Shown here piece by piece: positions 8,569 to 18,283 of a stretch of 50,894 nt of DNA. This DNA is from DASPTH01 sp046727575 (GTDB lineage: Bacteria > Actinomycetota > Acidimicrobiia > IMCC26256 > DASPTH01): contig JBKPCV010000050.1 of NCBI GenBank assembly GCA_046727575.1, forward strand, positions 1 through 50,894, in the 5' to 3' direction. The position numbers and the translations under genes are program-made. Position 1 is the first letter of the stretch. Each line of letters starts with the position of its first letter. The notes below the pieces were generated by a model. The model ran no database searches and had not been told where the DNA came from. It saw only the letters and a list, made by a program, of their open reading frames with translations.

Positions 8569-9869
8569 TGGTCGAGCTCGTCTTCACGCCTTGCCTGCAG
8601 CCAGGCGACGAGTGAATCGCTCGGAACCTCGACCTGCTCGCCGGTCTGGAGGTCCTTCAAGACGACGGCGTCGCGCTCCGCTTCGGCGCGCCCGAGCATC
8701 ACGCCGTACGCCGCGTGCGCGCGGTCGGCCGCCTTCCACTGCGCCCTGACCGAACGATCGCCGTAGGCACGCTCGACTCGGAGCCCGTTCGCGCGCAACG
8801 CGGCGACCACGCTCACGATGTCGAGCTCCCCGGCGTCGCCGAGTCCGTTCACGACGAACGCGTCGACCCGTCGCTGCGGCTCGTCGAACACGCCCTCGGC
8901 GTCGCAGGCGATCAGCAGCCGCTCGATGCCCATGCCGAACCCGATGCCGGGTGTAGGCGGCCCACCGAGCTGCTCGGCGAGCTGGTCGTAGCGGCCGCCT
9001 CCGCCAATCGACGTTTGCGCGGCCTCGACGAGGTCGGGCAGGAACTCGAAGGTGGTGCTCGTGTAGTAGTCGAAGCCGCGTACGAGACGGGGGTCGAGCT
9101 CGTGCTCGATGCCGAGCTGGTCGAGCCCGGCTTGCACGTGCTCGAAGTGTTCGCACGACGCGTCGCTCAGGTATTCGGTGATCTGCGGAGCGTGCTCGAT
9201 GACGTCCTGCCAGTCCTCCCGTTTGTTGTCGAGTACCCGCAACGGGTTCTGCTCGACCCGCTCGCGGAAGTCGTCGCCGAGCGCGGCGCCGTGGCCGAGC
9301 AGGTAGTCGCGCAGCTTGTCGATGTAGACCGATCGACTCGCGGGATCCCCCATCGAGTTGAGCAGCAACCGGAAGCGCGAGAGCCCGAGCGCGCGGTAGA
9401 AGGCGTCGGCAAGCGCAATCACCTCGACGTCGATGTCGGGGTCGTCGATACCGAGCGCTTCCACGCCGAGCTGCCAGTGCTGGCGGTACCGACCCTTTTG
9501 TGGGCGCTCGTAGCGGAAGTGCGGCGCGAGGTACCAGACCTTCCAGGGGGTCGGCGGGCGGTGCTGCACGAACGCCCGCACTACTGACGCGGTGCCTTCG
9601 GGTCGCAGCGCGAGCCGCCGCCCACCCTTGTCCTCGAACTCGTACATCTCCTTGCGCACGACGTCGGTGGACTCGCCGACGCGCTGGAACACCTCTACGT
9701 GCTCGAAGATCGGTGTCACAACGAGGTCGAAACCGAACCGCGACGCGCGTTCCGCGAACGTTGCGATCAGCGCCTGCCAGCGGTCTGATTCGGGTGGCAA
9801 CACGTCGCGCGTGCCGATCGGAGCGCGTACGCGCGACCGGGCGTCGTCGGCACCCCGCTCCTCAGGCAT
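8565..9869 (-). CDS. hisS: histidyl-tRNA synthetase
   Basis: Class II synthetase that charges tRNA-His; 434 residues, normal for the family. Motif 1 lies in FDLVVTPIFEHVEVF and motif 2 around HFRYERPQKGRYRQHWQLG. The histidine-specific signatures are LVRGFDYYTSTTFE (HisA motif, usually LVRGLDYY) and SIGGGGRYDQLAEQLGG. Motif 3 is GIGFGMGIERLL, and a C-terminal anticodon-binding domain (DAFVVNGLGDAGE onward) follows. The frame is open far upstream, but the ATG at 9869 gives the normal N-terminus (RAPIGTRDVLPPES). It overlaps aspS by 4 bp, so the two synthetases form one translation unit. Confidence 0.96.
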   Translation of the reverse strand: MPEERGADDARSRVRAPIGTRDVLPPESDRWQALIATFAERASRFGFDLVVTPIFEHVEVFQRVGESTDVVRKEMYEFEDKGGRRLALRPEGTASVVRAFVQHRPPTPWKVWYLAPHFRYERPQKGRYRQHWQLGVEALGIDDPDIDVEVIALADAFYRALGLSRFRLLLNSMGDPASRSVYIDKLRDYLLGHGAALGDDFRERVEQNPLRVLDNKREDWQDVIEHAPQITEYLSDASCEHFEHVQAGLDQLGIEHELDPRLVRGFDYYTSTTFEFLPDLVEAAQTSIGGGGRYDQLAEQLGGPPTPGIGFGMGIERLLIACDAEGVFDEPQRRVDAFVVNGLGDAGELDIVSVVAALRANGLRVERAYGDRSVRAQWKAADRAHAAYGVMLGRAEAERDAVVLKDLQTGEQVEVPSDSLVAWLQARREDELDQ

Positions 9870-9892
9870 CGGCGCATCGTACCGGGAGGCCT

Positions 9893-11716
9893 TCAGGCGC
9901 CCGAGAGCGATTCGTCGTATGCAGCGAGCGCGGCGTCCACGACGAGGTCGACGTCCTCCGCGAGCAGGCACCGCTGCACGACGAGCTGCTCCGCCGCCGT
10001 TCGCACGCGCGCTTCGTAGTCGGTGCGGTCGGCGTAGCGGTCTTCGATGCACCGCGACTCGAACGGCAGCCGACTGCCGAGGAAGTCGGGCATGAGTCCG
10101 GGCAGTCCCTCGAGCGGCGGGCGGACGTTCCAACCGGTGTAGGTGGCGACCGGCTCGACGAGCTGTGGCAAGCGCACACCGGCGATCTCGTTGCCGTCCG
10201 GATCGAGCGCGCTCACGATCGTTCGCGCCGCCGGGCCGGTCCCCACCGGGAGCGCGTCCTGCGTTGGCGTGTGCACGTCGTATCGGCCGGCGAAGAACGC
10301 CAGCGCGTCGTTGCGGTCGGTCGCAGTGCCGTCGTCGACGCGCGGCACACGACTCGACGGTGGCTCGGTGCCGCCGCGCACCCAGGCCTCGAGCGCCACA
10401 ACGATCGCACGGATCGGACCGACCGCACTCAAACCGTTCGGCGGGTTCACTGCGGGGATCATCGGCGCGGCCAGCGCGCCGAACTCGCCGAGATGGTCGA
10501 CGCCGGCCAGCAGGTAGTGCCGCACACCCGGCGCGTCGTCGACGTCGGTACCGGTCGTGCCGTCGCCGTGCGCGAGCCATGCGTCTCCCCGCCAGTATTC
10601 GGCGGCGGTGTTGGTTGCCACGACCTTCGGCGTGCAGCCGACCGCCCGTTGACCTTCGAGCAACTCGTTCGTGGTGAACGGTTCGGCGTCACCGGGGCCG
10701 CGCCAGATCACGCCGGGCTGCCCGTAGCGAGCGTTGAACTCGCCCCGGCGTCCACCAGCGATATGGATGTGCACGCCGTCGAACACGGTCTGCCCGTCCT
10801 CGGCGAGATTCATCCCCTCCGAGAGGAAGTGCCGGAGGAAGCGGCCCGACTGTGACGCGCCCGTCGCGACCGCGAAGTCGACGCGCCCACTGACCGGATT
10901 GCCGTCGGTGTCTCCCGCCCGGCGGAGCCACGACACCGCGTCGCGCACGGCAAGCAAGCCCAAGCCGACGACTGGACAGCGTGCGGTCCGGTAGACCACT
11001 TCATAGATCCGTCCGGCGTCGAAGCCGCCGTCGAGGGTCACGTGGTCGTGGTCGGCGAAGCGCCACGCGCGGTCGATCGCGGTCTCCCGACCGTCGGGAG
11101 CGTCGCGCACCGCGAGTGTGGCCGTTTCGTCATCGAGGTCGGCGGGCGGATACGGGAGCGGCGGAGCCAGGCTCGGATCGAGCGCGAGCCCTCCGAGTCG
11201 TACGATGTCCGTGGCAGTCGCGGGCTGGAACCGCACCCGCACCGGGCCGGCAAGCGGGTGCCCGTCGTCGCCGAGAGCTTCCGGAGCGCCGAGGCCCACC
11301 ATGCCGGGCCCCCGCACGACGTCCCACTGCCATCCCGACCACGCGACCGTGTAGCCGCGGTGCAAGACGAACGCGTCGCCGGGCTCGATGCGCTCCTGGC
11401 CCGGCAGCGCCAACGCGCCGGCACTCAACGGCACGCTCGAGACCGACCCGCGGTTGGCGACGCTGTAGAGAAGGCCGCGGTTGCCGGCTGCCGGATCGAC
11501 CGGGCGCAACACGACGAGGTCGGAGTCGAACAACACCAATCCGTGCGCGTCGCGCGAGGCCCGATCGAGGTCGGTGATGCGCTGGCTCGCGCCGGTCGTG
11601 GGATCGACTGCGTACCTGAGCAGAGCGCGCACCACTTCATACGGTCCCGTGTCACCGAACGGTGCGCCGTTCTCGTAGGGCGCGACTCTCACCGACTCGA
11701 TCCCGCACACCGGCAC
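9893..11716 (-). CDS. alpha/beta hydrolase domain protein (PF20091-like)
   Basis: A 607-residue protein of the large 'alpha/beta hydrolase domain' family; substrate unknown. The nucleophile elbow is probably GASQSGRFLRH (Ser288), in a region reading DFAVATGASQSG. Other conserved-looking blocks are GYTVAWSGWQWD (about 121-132), VHIHIAGGRRGEFN and VRHYLLAGVDHLGEFG, which may supply the acid and His of the triad. No signal peptide or membrane segment is obvious. It lies between rel and hisS, where mycobacteria carry unrelated genes, so it looks like a lineage-specific insertion. It is on the same strand with short gaps (23 and 27 bp), so probably co-transcribed. Confidence 0.75.
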   Translation of the reverse strand: MPVCGIESVRVAPYENGAPFGDTGPYEVVRALLRYAVDPTTGASQRITDLDRASRDAHGLVLFDSDLVVLRPVDPAAGNRGLLYSVANRGSVSSVPLSAGALALPGQERIEPGDAFVLHRGYTVAWSGWQWDVVRGPGMVGLGAPEALGDDGHPLAGPVRVRFQPATATDIVRLGGLALDPSLAPPLPYPPADLDDETATLAVRDAPDGRETAIDRAWRFADHDHVTLDGGFDAGRIYEVVYRTARCPVVGLGLLAVRDAVSWLRRAGDTDGNPVSGRVDFAVATGASQSGRFLRHFLSEGMNLAEDGQTVFDGVHIHIAGGRRGEFNARYGQPGVIWRGPGDAEPFTTNELLEGQRAVGCTPKVVATNTAAEYWRGDAWLAHGDGTTGTDVDDAPGVRHYLLAGVDHLGEFGALAAPMIPAVNPPNGLSAVGPIRAIVVALEAWVRGGTEPPSSRVPRVDDGTATDRNDALAFFAGRYDVHTPTQDALPVGTGPAARTIVSALDPDGNEIAGVRLPQLVEPVATYTGWNVRPPLEGLPGLMPDFLGSRLPFESRCIEDRYADRTDYEARVRTAAEQLVVQRCLLAEDVDLVVDAALAAYDESLSGA

Positions 11717-11743
11717 GGTCAGCGAGCCTACGGTCTCGCGCCG

Positions 11744-13999
11744 TCAGGTGGCGGAGCGGGCGTGGCCGGGCAACACGCGGTAGGCCGCGTACACGGAGTC
11801 GACGCGTTTGAGCGCGGCGAGGATCGTGTCGAGATGGCTCGGGTCCGCGAGCTCGAAGTCGAAGCGGAACTTCGCCACACGGTCGCGGGAGGTCTGTGAC
11901 GTGCTCGACATGATGTTGACGTGGTACTCGGCGAGCACCTGGGAGATGTCGCGCAGGAGGCGGTTGCGGTCGAGCGCCTCGACCTCCACTGACGCGACGA
12001 ACGTCGCAGGCTGGTCGTTGTCCCACTCGACCTCGATGAGACGCTCGGCGTGATCGACGAGCCCGGCGGCGTTCGCGCAGTCGGTGCGATGCACGGACAC
12101 TCCGCGGCCGCGCGTGACGAAACCCATGATGTCGTCGCCCGGGACCGGGGTGCAGCAGCGTGAGAGGCGGACCATGACATCATCGAGACCTTCGACGTGC
12201 ACTCCGGTGGCCCGACGGGCGTCGCGTCGCGGGGCGCGGGGCGGCCGGGCCGTCGTGACGGGCAGCTGTTCCTCGCCGCCGCGCAGCTCGCGCTGCAAGC
12301 GCTGCACGACCGCCTTCGCCGACACGTGGTTCTCTCCGATGGCGGCGTAGAGCGCGTCGAGGTCCGCATAGTGCAGGGCGCCGCTCACCGCCTTCAGCGC
12401 GTCAGACTGCGCGAGGCGCTGCACCGGCAGGCCCTCGCGGCGCAGCGCCTTCGTGAGCTCGTCCCGCCCGTTGTCGATGGCGTCGACCCGCCGCTCGCGC
12501 GAGAACCACTGCCGGATCTTCGTGCGCGCCCTGGGCGTGCGGACGAATTGCAGCCAGTCGCGGCTCGGGCCCGCGCCCTCGACCTTGCTCGTGAAGATCT
12601 CGACGGTGTCGCCCGAGACGAGGTTCGAGTCGAGCGGTACGAGCCGGCCGTTGACGCGCGCGCCGATGCAGCGGTGGCCGACGTCCGTGTGGATCGCGTA
12701 CGCGAAGTCCACGGGCGTCGCGCCGGTCGCGAGTGTGATCACCTTGCCCTTCGGCGTGAAGACGAAGACCTCGTCGTATTCGAGGTCGATCTTCAACGTC
12801 TCCATGAACTCCCCGGGGTCGGACGTCTCCTGCTGCCAGTCGACCATCCGCTGGAGCCACACGAGATCATCGGTGGGCTCTCGTTCCTTGTAGCCCCAGT
12901 GCGCGGCGATGCCGTATTCGGCGCGGCGGTGCATCTCCTGCGTACGGATCTGCACTTCGACGGCCTTGCCCTGCGGCCCGACCACCGTGGTGTGCAGCGA
13001 CTGGTAGAGGTTGAACTTCGGCATCGCGATGTAGTCCTTGAACCGGCCTTGTACCGGCCGCCACATCGCGTGAATCGAACCGAGCGCGGCGTAGCAGTCC
13101 TTCACCGACTCGACGATCACGCGTACACCGACGAGGTCCTGGACCTCGTCGAACATCTTGTTGCGCGTGATCATCTTCTCGTAGATCGACCAGTAGTGCT
13201 TCTCGCGGCCGCGCACGTCCGCCTCGATCTTGAGCTCGGTCAGGCGTGCACGCAGTTCGGTGAGCACGACTTCGAGCAGGTCGGCGCGCTCGGGCGCCTG
13301 CAGCGCGACCATCTGCTCGATTTCCGCATACCGCTGCGGGTACAGCGTCGCAAAGGCGAGGTCCTCGAGCTGCCACTTCACGTCAGCGATACCGAGGCGG
13401 TGCGCGAGCGGTGCGTAGATGTCGAGGGTCTCCTGTGCGATGCGCCGCTGCTTGAACTCGGGCAAGGACGCGATCGTGCGCATGTTGTGGAGACGGTCAG
13501 CGAGCTTGATGAGGAGCACGCGGATGTCCTTCGCCATCGCCACGAGCATCTTGCGGAGTGTCGCTGCTTGCTGCGCTTCCTTCGAGTCGAACTGGAGCCG
13601 GTCGAGCTTGGTGACACCGTCGACTATCGCCGCGACATCCGCGCCGAGCTCACGCTCGATCTGTTCGACGGTGACGCTCGTGTCCTCGACCGCGTCGTGC
13701 AGCAACGCAGCCGAGATGGTGACGTCGTCGAGCCCGAGATCGGCGAGGATCAGGGCGACGCCGAGCGGGTGCGTGATGTAGGGCTCCCCCGAACGCCGGA
13801 CCTGCTCGGCGTGGGCCTGCCGAGCCGTCTCGAACGCCCGCTCGATCAGCGCGGTGTCGGTGCGGCGATGACGCTCACAGTACGCGGCGATGAGCGGAGC
13901 GACTTCGACGTCGACCGTGTGGTGACGTCGCCAGGGCAGCACCGACCGACGGTCGGTGCGGACCTCGACGCGCGGTTCGGTGGTGCTCATCGCCACCAA
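11744..13999 (-). CDS. rel: bifunctional (p)ppGpp synthetase/hydrolase
   Basis: Makes and degrades the stringent-response alarmone (p)ppGpp in response to uncharged tRNA on ribosomes. The 751-residue protein has all the domains in order. The HD hydrolase has H63, HPLG and HDAVEDT (101-107). The synthetase is recognised by GREKHYWSIYEKM, GRFKDYIAMPKFNLYQSLHTT and EVQIRTQEMH. A TGS domain (VFVFTPKGKVITLATGATPVDFAYAIH region), a zinc-finger-like CCTPVPGD stretch and a C-terminal ACT domain follow. The intact HD and synthetase motifs point to a bifunctional enzyme. The start could be ATG 13999 or ATG 13990. The adenine phosphoribosyltransferase gene often found between secF and rel is absent here. 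Confidence 0.96.
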   Translation of the reverse strand: MVAMSTTEPRVEVRTDRRSVLPWRRHHTVDVEVAPLIAAYCERHRRTDTALIERAFETARQAHAEQVRRSGEPYITHPLGVALILADLGLDDVTISAALLHDAVEDTSVTVEQIERELGADVAAIVDGVTKLDRLQFDSKEAQQAATLRKMLVAMAKDIRVLLIKLADRLHNMRTIASLPEFKQRRIAQETLDIYAPLAHRLGIADVKWQLEDLAFATLYPQRYAEIEQMVALQAPERADLLEVVLTELRARLTELKIEADVRGREKHYWSIYEKMITRNKMFDEVQDLVGVRVIVESVKDCYAALGSIHAMWRPVQGRFKDYIAMPKFNLYQSLHTTVVGPQGKAVEVQIRTQEMHRRAEYGIAAHWGYKEREPTDDLVWLQRMVDWQQETSDPGEFMETLKIDLEYDEVFVFTPKGKVITLATGATPVDFAYAIHTDVGHRCIGARVNGRLVPLDSNLVSGDTVEIFTSKVEGAGPSRDWLQFVRTPRARTKIRQWFSRERRVDAIDNGRDELTKALRREGLPVQRLAQSDALKAVSGALHYADLDALYAAIGENHVSAKAVVQRLQRELRGGEEQLPVTTARPPRAPRRDARRATGVHVEGLDDVMVRLSRCCTPVPGDDIMGFVTRGRGVSVHRTDCANAAGLVDHAERLIEVEWDNDQPATFVASVEVEALDRNRLLRDISQVLAEYHVNIMSSTSQTSRDRVAKFRFDFELADPSHLDTILAALKRVDSVYAAYRVLPGHARSAT

Positions 14000-14044
14000 A
14001 CAGTCTACGGTTCGGTCGTCGACGCGCCGGCGAACCGCTCCTGG

Positions 14045-15271
14045 TTACCGACGTTTCTTGCCGCGTTGTTGTCGCGGACGTGGGTTCGCAGCGCCGCGCG
14101 CCGCCGACCGGCTGGGGCGCGTCGCGGGAGCGGGTGCCGGAGAGCCGGGGGTACGCGCGATGGTCGCGGGCGCGGGCGCCTCCTCGCTCTCGCCGTCATC
14201 CCCACCGGCGTCGACGGGGAGTTCGGCTGCAGCACGGGCGGGCTGCTCGGCTGCGACCGCCTCCGGGACAGGGGCACGCCGGGCGAGGTCGGCTTCGGCT
14301 CGCGCCCGCAGCGCGCGGTAGCGCGGCTCGCGTTCCTTCAACCACGCCAGGAGCGGGGTGGCGACGAAGATCGAGGAGTACGCGCCAGTGAGCAGGCCGA
14401 CGAAGAGGGCGAGCGCGAAGTCGCGCAGTACGAGCCCGCCGAACACGTAGGTGCCCACGATGAGCAGAGACCCGACGGGCAGCACTGCCACCAGCGACGT
14501 GTTGATCGATCGCATCAGCACCGCGTTGAGCGACCGGTTCACCATGGCGGAGTAGGTGTCGCCGCGCTCCGTACCCAGGCGCGCCTGGTTCTCCCTCACC
14601 TTGTCGAACACGACCACGGTGTCGTACAGGGAGTAGCCGAGAATGGTGAGGAACGCGACGACGGTCGCCGGCACGACTTCGAACTGCGTCACGGAATAGA
14701 CGCCGACCGTGATGATGATGTCGTGCACCACCGCGACGATGGCGGCGAGCGCCATGCGCCACTCGAAGCGCAACGTCAGGTAGATCGCGATCACCACGAA
14801 GAACACGATCAACGCCTGGAGCGCCTTGCTGCTCACTTTGTCGCCCCACGTGGGCCCCACGTTCGTGACGCTCACGTCTGCCGGCTGGATGCCGCCATAC
14901 TTGGCCAACGCCTGGCTCACCTGCTGCTGCTTGGCTGGTGACAAGTCCTTCGCCTGCACGCGGGCCGAATCGTTGCCCAGGATGAGCACTTTCGCGTCGC
15001 CGAGCCCCAAGGGCGTCAGCACGTCGCGCAGGTCGTTGACCGACGCCGAGCCGTGGCTCACGGTGAACTGCCACTGGGTGCCGCCCTCGAAGTCGATGCC
15101 GAGATTGAGGCCGCGGACGGCGAACGCGACCACGGAGATCAGGATCAGCAAGCCCGACAGGAGCAGCCAGCGCCACGATCGACCGATGAAGTCGAAATGC
15201 GTGCGCTCGTGGTAGAGGTCGGCGAGGGTGTGTCGCCGTCGCTTCGGAGCGGCCGCCGTCGCAGTGCTCAT
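14045..15271 (-). CDS. secF: protein translocase subunit SecF
   Basis: Six-helix membrane subunit of SecDF, which uses the proton gradient to help pull exported proteins across the membrane. The 408 residues start with a basic tail, then helix 1 (about 35-54) and the GIDFEGGTQW motif at the start of the periplasmic P1 domain. The C-terminal half has five hydrophobic helices with TILGYSLYDTVVVFDKVREN and NRSLNAVLMRSINTS, both SecF signatures. The last 90 residues are a soluble Ala/Pro/Arg-rich tail ending in a basic cluster (RQQRGKKRR), common in actinobacteria. Overlaps the secD stop by 4 bp. Confidence 0.95.
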   Translation of the reverse strand: MSTATAAAPKRRRHTLADLYHERTHFDFIGRSWRWLLLSGLLILISVVAFAVRGLNLGIDFEGGTQWQFTVSHGSASVNDLRDVLTPLGLGDAKVLILGNDSARVQAKDLSPAKQQQVSQALAKYGGIQPADVSVTNVGPTWGDKVSSKALQALIVFFVVIAIYLTLRFEWRMALAAIVAVVHDIIITVGVYSVTQFEVVPATVVAFLTILGYSLYDTVVVFDKVRENQARLGTERGDTYSAMVNRSLNAVLMRSINTSLVAVLPVGSLLIVGTYVFGGLVLRDFALALFVGLLTGAYSSIFVATPLLAWLKEREPRYRALRARAEADLARRAPVPEAVAAEQPARAAAELPVDAGGDDGESEEAPAPATIARTPGSPAPAPATRPSRSAARGAANPRPRQQRGKKRR

Positions 15272-16857
15272 GCCGAAGCCCCCGGTGCGTCGAGGCCGGC
15301 GGCGATACCGACGCCGCGCATCCGCACGAGCTCAGGATTGCGCGCCATGAGCGACACGAGCGGGTGCATGAAGAAGTAGGCGACCAGCAGGTCGAGGATT
15401 GTCGACAGGCCGAGGAACAGCGCGAAGCCTCGCACCGAACCGATCGCGAGCGCGTAGAGCACGACCGCGCCGAACAGCGAGACGAGGTCGGCGGCGAGGA
15501 TCGTGCGGAAGGACCGGTTGAACGCACGGTCGACGCAGGCGCGCACCGTCGAGCCCGAGCGGACCTCGTCCTTCAAGCGTTCGTAGTAGACGATGTACGA
15601 GTCGACCGTGATGCCGACCGACACGATGATGCCGGTGACGCCCGCGAGCGTCAGCGCGAGGCCGATCGACTGTCCCAGATACACGATCAGCACGTACAAC
15701 GCGGCACCGCTCAGGGCCAGGCCCGCGATCACGACAAGGCCCAACAGCCGGTAGTAGAAGAGCATGTAGAGCGCGACGAGCGCGAGACCGATGATCCCCG
15801 CCGCGATGCCGGCGTCGAGCTGGTCCTGGCCGAGCGTCGGCGAGACGTTCTCGACGCTGATCTTCTTGAGCTGCACCGGCAACGCGCCGTAGTTGATCAG
15901 CTTGGCGAGGTCTTCGGCCTCGCCCTGGGTGAACGACCCGGAGATCACCGCGGTGCCGTTGAACGACGAGAACGACGGTTCCTGGGGTTGGATCGAGGGA
16001 GCCGACTGCACGATGCTGTCGAGCGTGATGGCCACCTGCTTGTGGAACTGCTCTTGCGCGAGCTGGTCCCACTTCGCGCTGCCGGAGCCGGTGAGGTCCA
16101 TCTTCACGGTCCAGCCCTCGCTCGGCACGAACTCCGCCTTCGCCGACGACACCGCCTTGCCGGTGAGCCCGGTCGGGCCGAGGTAGAAGCGCGGCGCGCG
16201 CTTGCCGCCGGGCTTGTCGGGCAGCACCACGCAGTCATTGCGCTTGTCGTCCTCACGGGCCGTCGTCGGCACCTTCGGCAACGCGGCGACTGCGCTCGGG
16301 TCGCACGACTTCACGGCCGCGATCGCGGCTGGGTCCCCCGATCGGGTCGCGGTGTTCTCCTGGACGTTCGTCACGCAGTCGCCCGCGGCCGTGCGGGAGC
16401 CCTGCGCCGGCGTCGTTGTCGTGGTGGGCGGCGCAGTTGTAGTGGGCGGCGCCGTCGTGGTGGTCGCGCCCGGCGTGGTCGTCGTGGTCGACGCGGTCGA
16501 GTTCTCGGCCGGCAAACCGGCGACGAGCACCGGCCGGAAGCGCAGTTCGGCGGTCTGCCCGACCAGGCGCTCAGCTTTGCAGCGGTCCTTCACACCCGGC
16601 AGGTCGACGACGATGTCGCTCCCCTGTCGCGAGATCTCGGGTTCGGCGACTCCGAGGCTGTCGACGCGGTTGCGGATGACGTCGACCGCGACGTCGAGTG
16701 CCTGCGGCTTGTACTTGCCCACTGGCGACAGCACGACCGATACGCCCCCGCGCAGATCGAGGCCGAGCACCGGGGTGTCCCCCGACAACAAGGTGGCGAT
16801 GAGCAAGCCGCCCACGATGACCAGTGACGACACGAGGTAGACGACGTTCCGGCGCAT
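15268..16857 (-). CDS. secD: protein translocase subunit SecD
   Basis: Partner of SecF in the accessory Sec translocase complex. The 529-residue protein has an N-terminal helix (about 5-22), LGLDLRGGVSVVL at 31-43, a large extracytoplasmic region and a C-terminal bundle with ALVALYMLFYYRLLG, GITVDSYIVYYERLKDE and NRSFRTILAADLVSL. An unusual Thr/Pro-rich stretch (about residues 120-155, repeats of TTTAPP) is inserted in the periplasmic domain. The frame stays open and the flanking sequence aligns with SecD, so it is a low-complexity linker, not a frameshift. Its start overlaps the yajC stop by one base (TGATG). Confidence 0.95.
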   Translation of the reverse strand: MRRNVVYLVSSLVIVGGLLIATLLSGDTPVLGLDLRGGVSVVLSPVGKYKPQALDVAVDVIRNRVDSLGVAEPEISRQGSDIVVDLPGVKDRCKAERLVGQTAELRFRPVLVAGLPAENSTASTTTTTPGATTTTAPPTTTAPPTTTTTPAQGSRTAAGDCVTNVQENTATRSGDPAAIAAVKSCDPSAVAALPKVPTTAREDDKRNDCVVLPDKPGGKRAPRFYLGPTGLTGKAVSSAKAEFVPSEGWTVKMDLTGSGSAKWDQLAQEQFHKQVAITLDSIVQSAPSIQPQEPSFSSFNGTAVISGSFTQGEAEDLAKLINYGALPVQLKKISVENVSPTLGQDQLDAGIAAGIIGLALVALYMLFYYRLLGLVVIAGLALSGAALYVLIVYLGQSIGLALTLAGVTGIIVSVGITVDSYIVYYERLKDEVRSGSTVRACVDRAFNRSFRTILAADLVSLFGAVVLYALAIGSVRGFALFLGLSTILDLLVAYFFMHPLVSLMARNPELVRMRGVGIAAGLDAPGASA

Positions 16858-17174
16858 CAGCGCCTGCCGTCGTCGTTGGGTCCGTTGTCCTCCGAGTCGC
16901 TCCCCGTGGTGCCGCTCGGCAGAGAGCCGACCGGCTGCGCGATCGCCATGCGGGCGACGCGGATGACGGTGCCCGGAGCGATCTCGAGCTCGACGACCTC
17001 GTCGTCGAGGGATCGGACCTTGCCGAGGACGCCGCCCGTGGTCATCACCTCGTCACCGACCGAGAGCGTGGCGACGAACTGGCGGTGGGCCTGGGCCCGG
17101 CGCCGTTGCGGTCGGACGATCAGGAGGAAGAACGCGAGCGCCAGGACGGCGAAGTAGATGAGCGCGATCTCCAT
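16857..17174 (-). CDS. yajC: preprotein translocase accessory subunit YajC
   Basis: Small single-pass membrane protein that associates with SecDF-YidC. The 105 residues contain an N-terminal helix (about 4-20, ALIYFAVLALAFFLLIV) directly followed by the YajC signature RPQRRRAQAH. The domain TLSVGDEVMTTGGVLGKV comes next. The C-terminal 25 residues are acidic and polar. It leads the yajC-secD-secF unit; a 62-bp gap separates it from ruvB upstream, so it may share the ruv transcript or have its own promoter there. Confidence 0.95.
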   Translation of the reverse strand: MEIALIYFAVLALAFFLLIVRPQRRRAQAHRQFVATLSVGDEVMTTGGVLGKVRSLDDEVVELEIAPGTVIRVARMAIAQPVGSLPSGTTGSDSEDNGPNDDGRR

Positions 17175-17236
17175 GAATTCCCAGGTTGGACTCGACGGTG
17201 AACGGGGTTCGACCGAGGGTCGATGCTACTCGGGGG

Positions 17237-18283
17237 TCAATCGACGCCCGGATCAGCGCCCGGCTCGAACAGGCTCGGCACACCGGTGCGAGGAGCGGGC
17301 ACCGCAAGGTGCGCGTAGGCCGCGGGTGTGGCGACGCGCCCGCGCGGCGTGCGGTCGAGCAGTCCGGCAGTCAGGAGGAATGGCTCGTAGACCTCCTCGA
17401 TGGTGTCGGGTTCCTCGGCGACCGCGACCGCGAGCGTGTGCAGGCCAACCGGGCGGCCGCCGAAGGTGATGCAGAGCGCGGTGAGGATCGCACGATCAAC
17501 CTTGTCGAGGCCGAGCTCGTCGACTTCGAAGAGGGCCAGGGCGGCGCGCGCGACCTCGGCGCTCACGGTGCCGTCGGCGCGAACTTCGGCGAAGTCGCGG
17601 ACGCGCTTCAGCAGACGGTTGGCGATGCGCGGCGTCCCACGTGCCCGCCGCGCGATCTCTTGTGCACCTTCCCCTTCGAGTGGGACACCGAGGATGCGGG
17701 CGGTTCGCTCCAGGATCGCGATCAGGTCGTCCGCGTCGTAATAGTCGAGTCGAGCGACGAAGCCGAAGCGGTCACGGAGCGGGCCGGTGATGAGCCCAGT
17801 GCGCGTGGTCGCGCCGACGAGCGTGAAGCGCGGCAGCTCGAGGCGGATCGAGCGGGCAGACGGGCCCTTCCCGATCACGATGTCGAGCTGGAAGTCTTCC
17901 ATCGCCGGGTAGAGCACCTCTTCGACCGGACGAGGCAAGCGATGGATCTCGTCGATGAAGAGCACGTCGCCGTCGTCGAGGTTGGTGAGGATCGCGGCGA
18001 GGTCGCCGGCACGTTCGAGCGCGGGCCCGCTGGTGACGCGCAGGCCCACGTCGAGCTCCATCGCGACGATCCCCGAGAGTGTGGTCTTGCCGAGCCCGGG
18101 CGCACCGGCAAACAGGAGATGGTCGACCGACTGCCCGCGCGCTCGCGCCGCTCCGAGCATGATCTCGAGGTGCTCCTTCAGCCGCGGCTGGCCGACGAAC
18201 TCGTCGAGTCGACGCGGCCGCAGGCTCGTCTCTTCGGCGGCCTCGACCGGGTCGGCCGCGGGCTTCAACAGTTCCTCCCTCAC
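17237..18283 (-). CDS. ruvB: Holliday junction branch-migration ATPase RuvB
   Basis: AAA+ motor of the RuvABC Holliday-junction machine. The 348 residues show RPRRLDEFVGQ at the N-terminus, Walker A GAPGLGKTT (60-68), Walker B DVLFIDEIHRL, sensor 1 GATTRTGLI with the arginine finger in PLRDRFGF, and sensor 2 GTPRIANRLLKRVRDFA. The C-terminal winged helix has the family signature GRPVGLHTLA. The start codon is GTG at 18283. The Shine-Dalgarno GGAG lies 6 nt upstream in a 23-bp sequence that is exactly duplicated 65 bp further upstream (18284-18306 and 18349-18371). The start therefore overlaps the stop of a short leader ORF. Confidence 0.96.
   Translation of the reverse strand: MREELLKPAADPVEAAEETSLRPRRLDEFVGQPRLKEHLEIMLGAARARGQSVDHLLFAGAPGLGKTTLSGIVAMELDVGLRVTSGPALERAGDLAAILTNLDDGDVLFIDEIHRLPRPVEEVLYPAMEDFQLDIVIGKGPSARSIRLELPRFTLVGATTRTGLITGPLRDRFGFVARLDYYDADDLIAILERTARILGVPLEGEGAQEIARRARGTPRIANRLLKRVRDFAEVRADGTVSAEVARAALALFEVDELGLDKVDRAILTALCITFGGRPVGLHTLAVAVAEEPDTIEEVYEPFLLTAGLLDRTPRGRVATPAAYAHLAVPAPRTGVPSLFEPGADPGVD

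Noticed and set aside
9870..10580. Long N-terminal extension of HisS
   Set aside because: The extension is Arg-rich antiphase translation of the hydrolase gene; ATG 9869 gives the normal HisS N-terminus.
14000..14044. Adenine phosphoribosyltransferase gene expected between secF and rel
   Set aside because: Only 45 bp separate the two genes, so apt is absent at this location.
12197..14941. A 914-codon open frame on the plus strand
   Set aside because: It is antisense to rel and secF, has no recognisable domains and reflects GC-rich codon use; the minus-strand genes are full length and conserved.
16377..16500. Frameshift or assembly error in secD at the Thr/Pro-rich region
   Set aside because: The frame stays open and SecD motifs continue on both sides; Thr/Pro-rich linkers occur in exported actinobacterial proteins.
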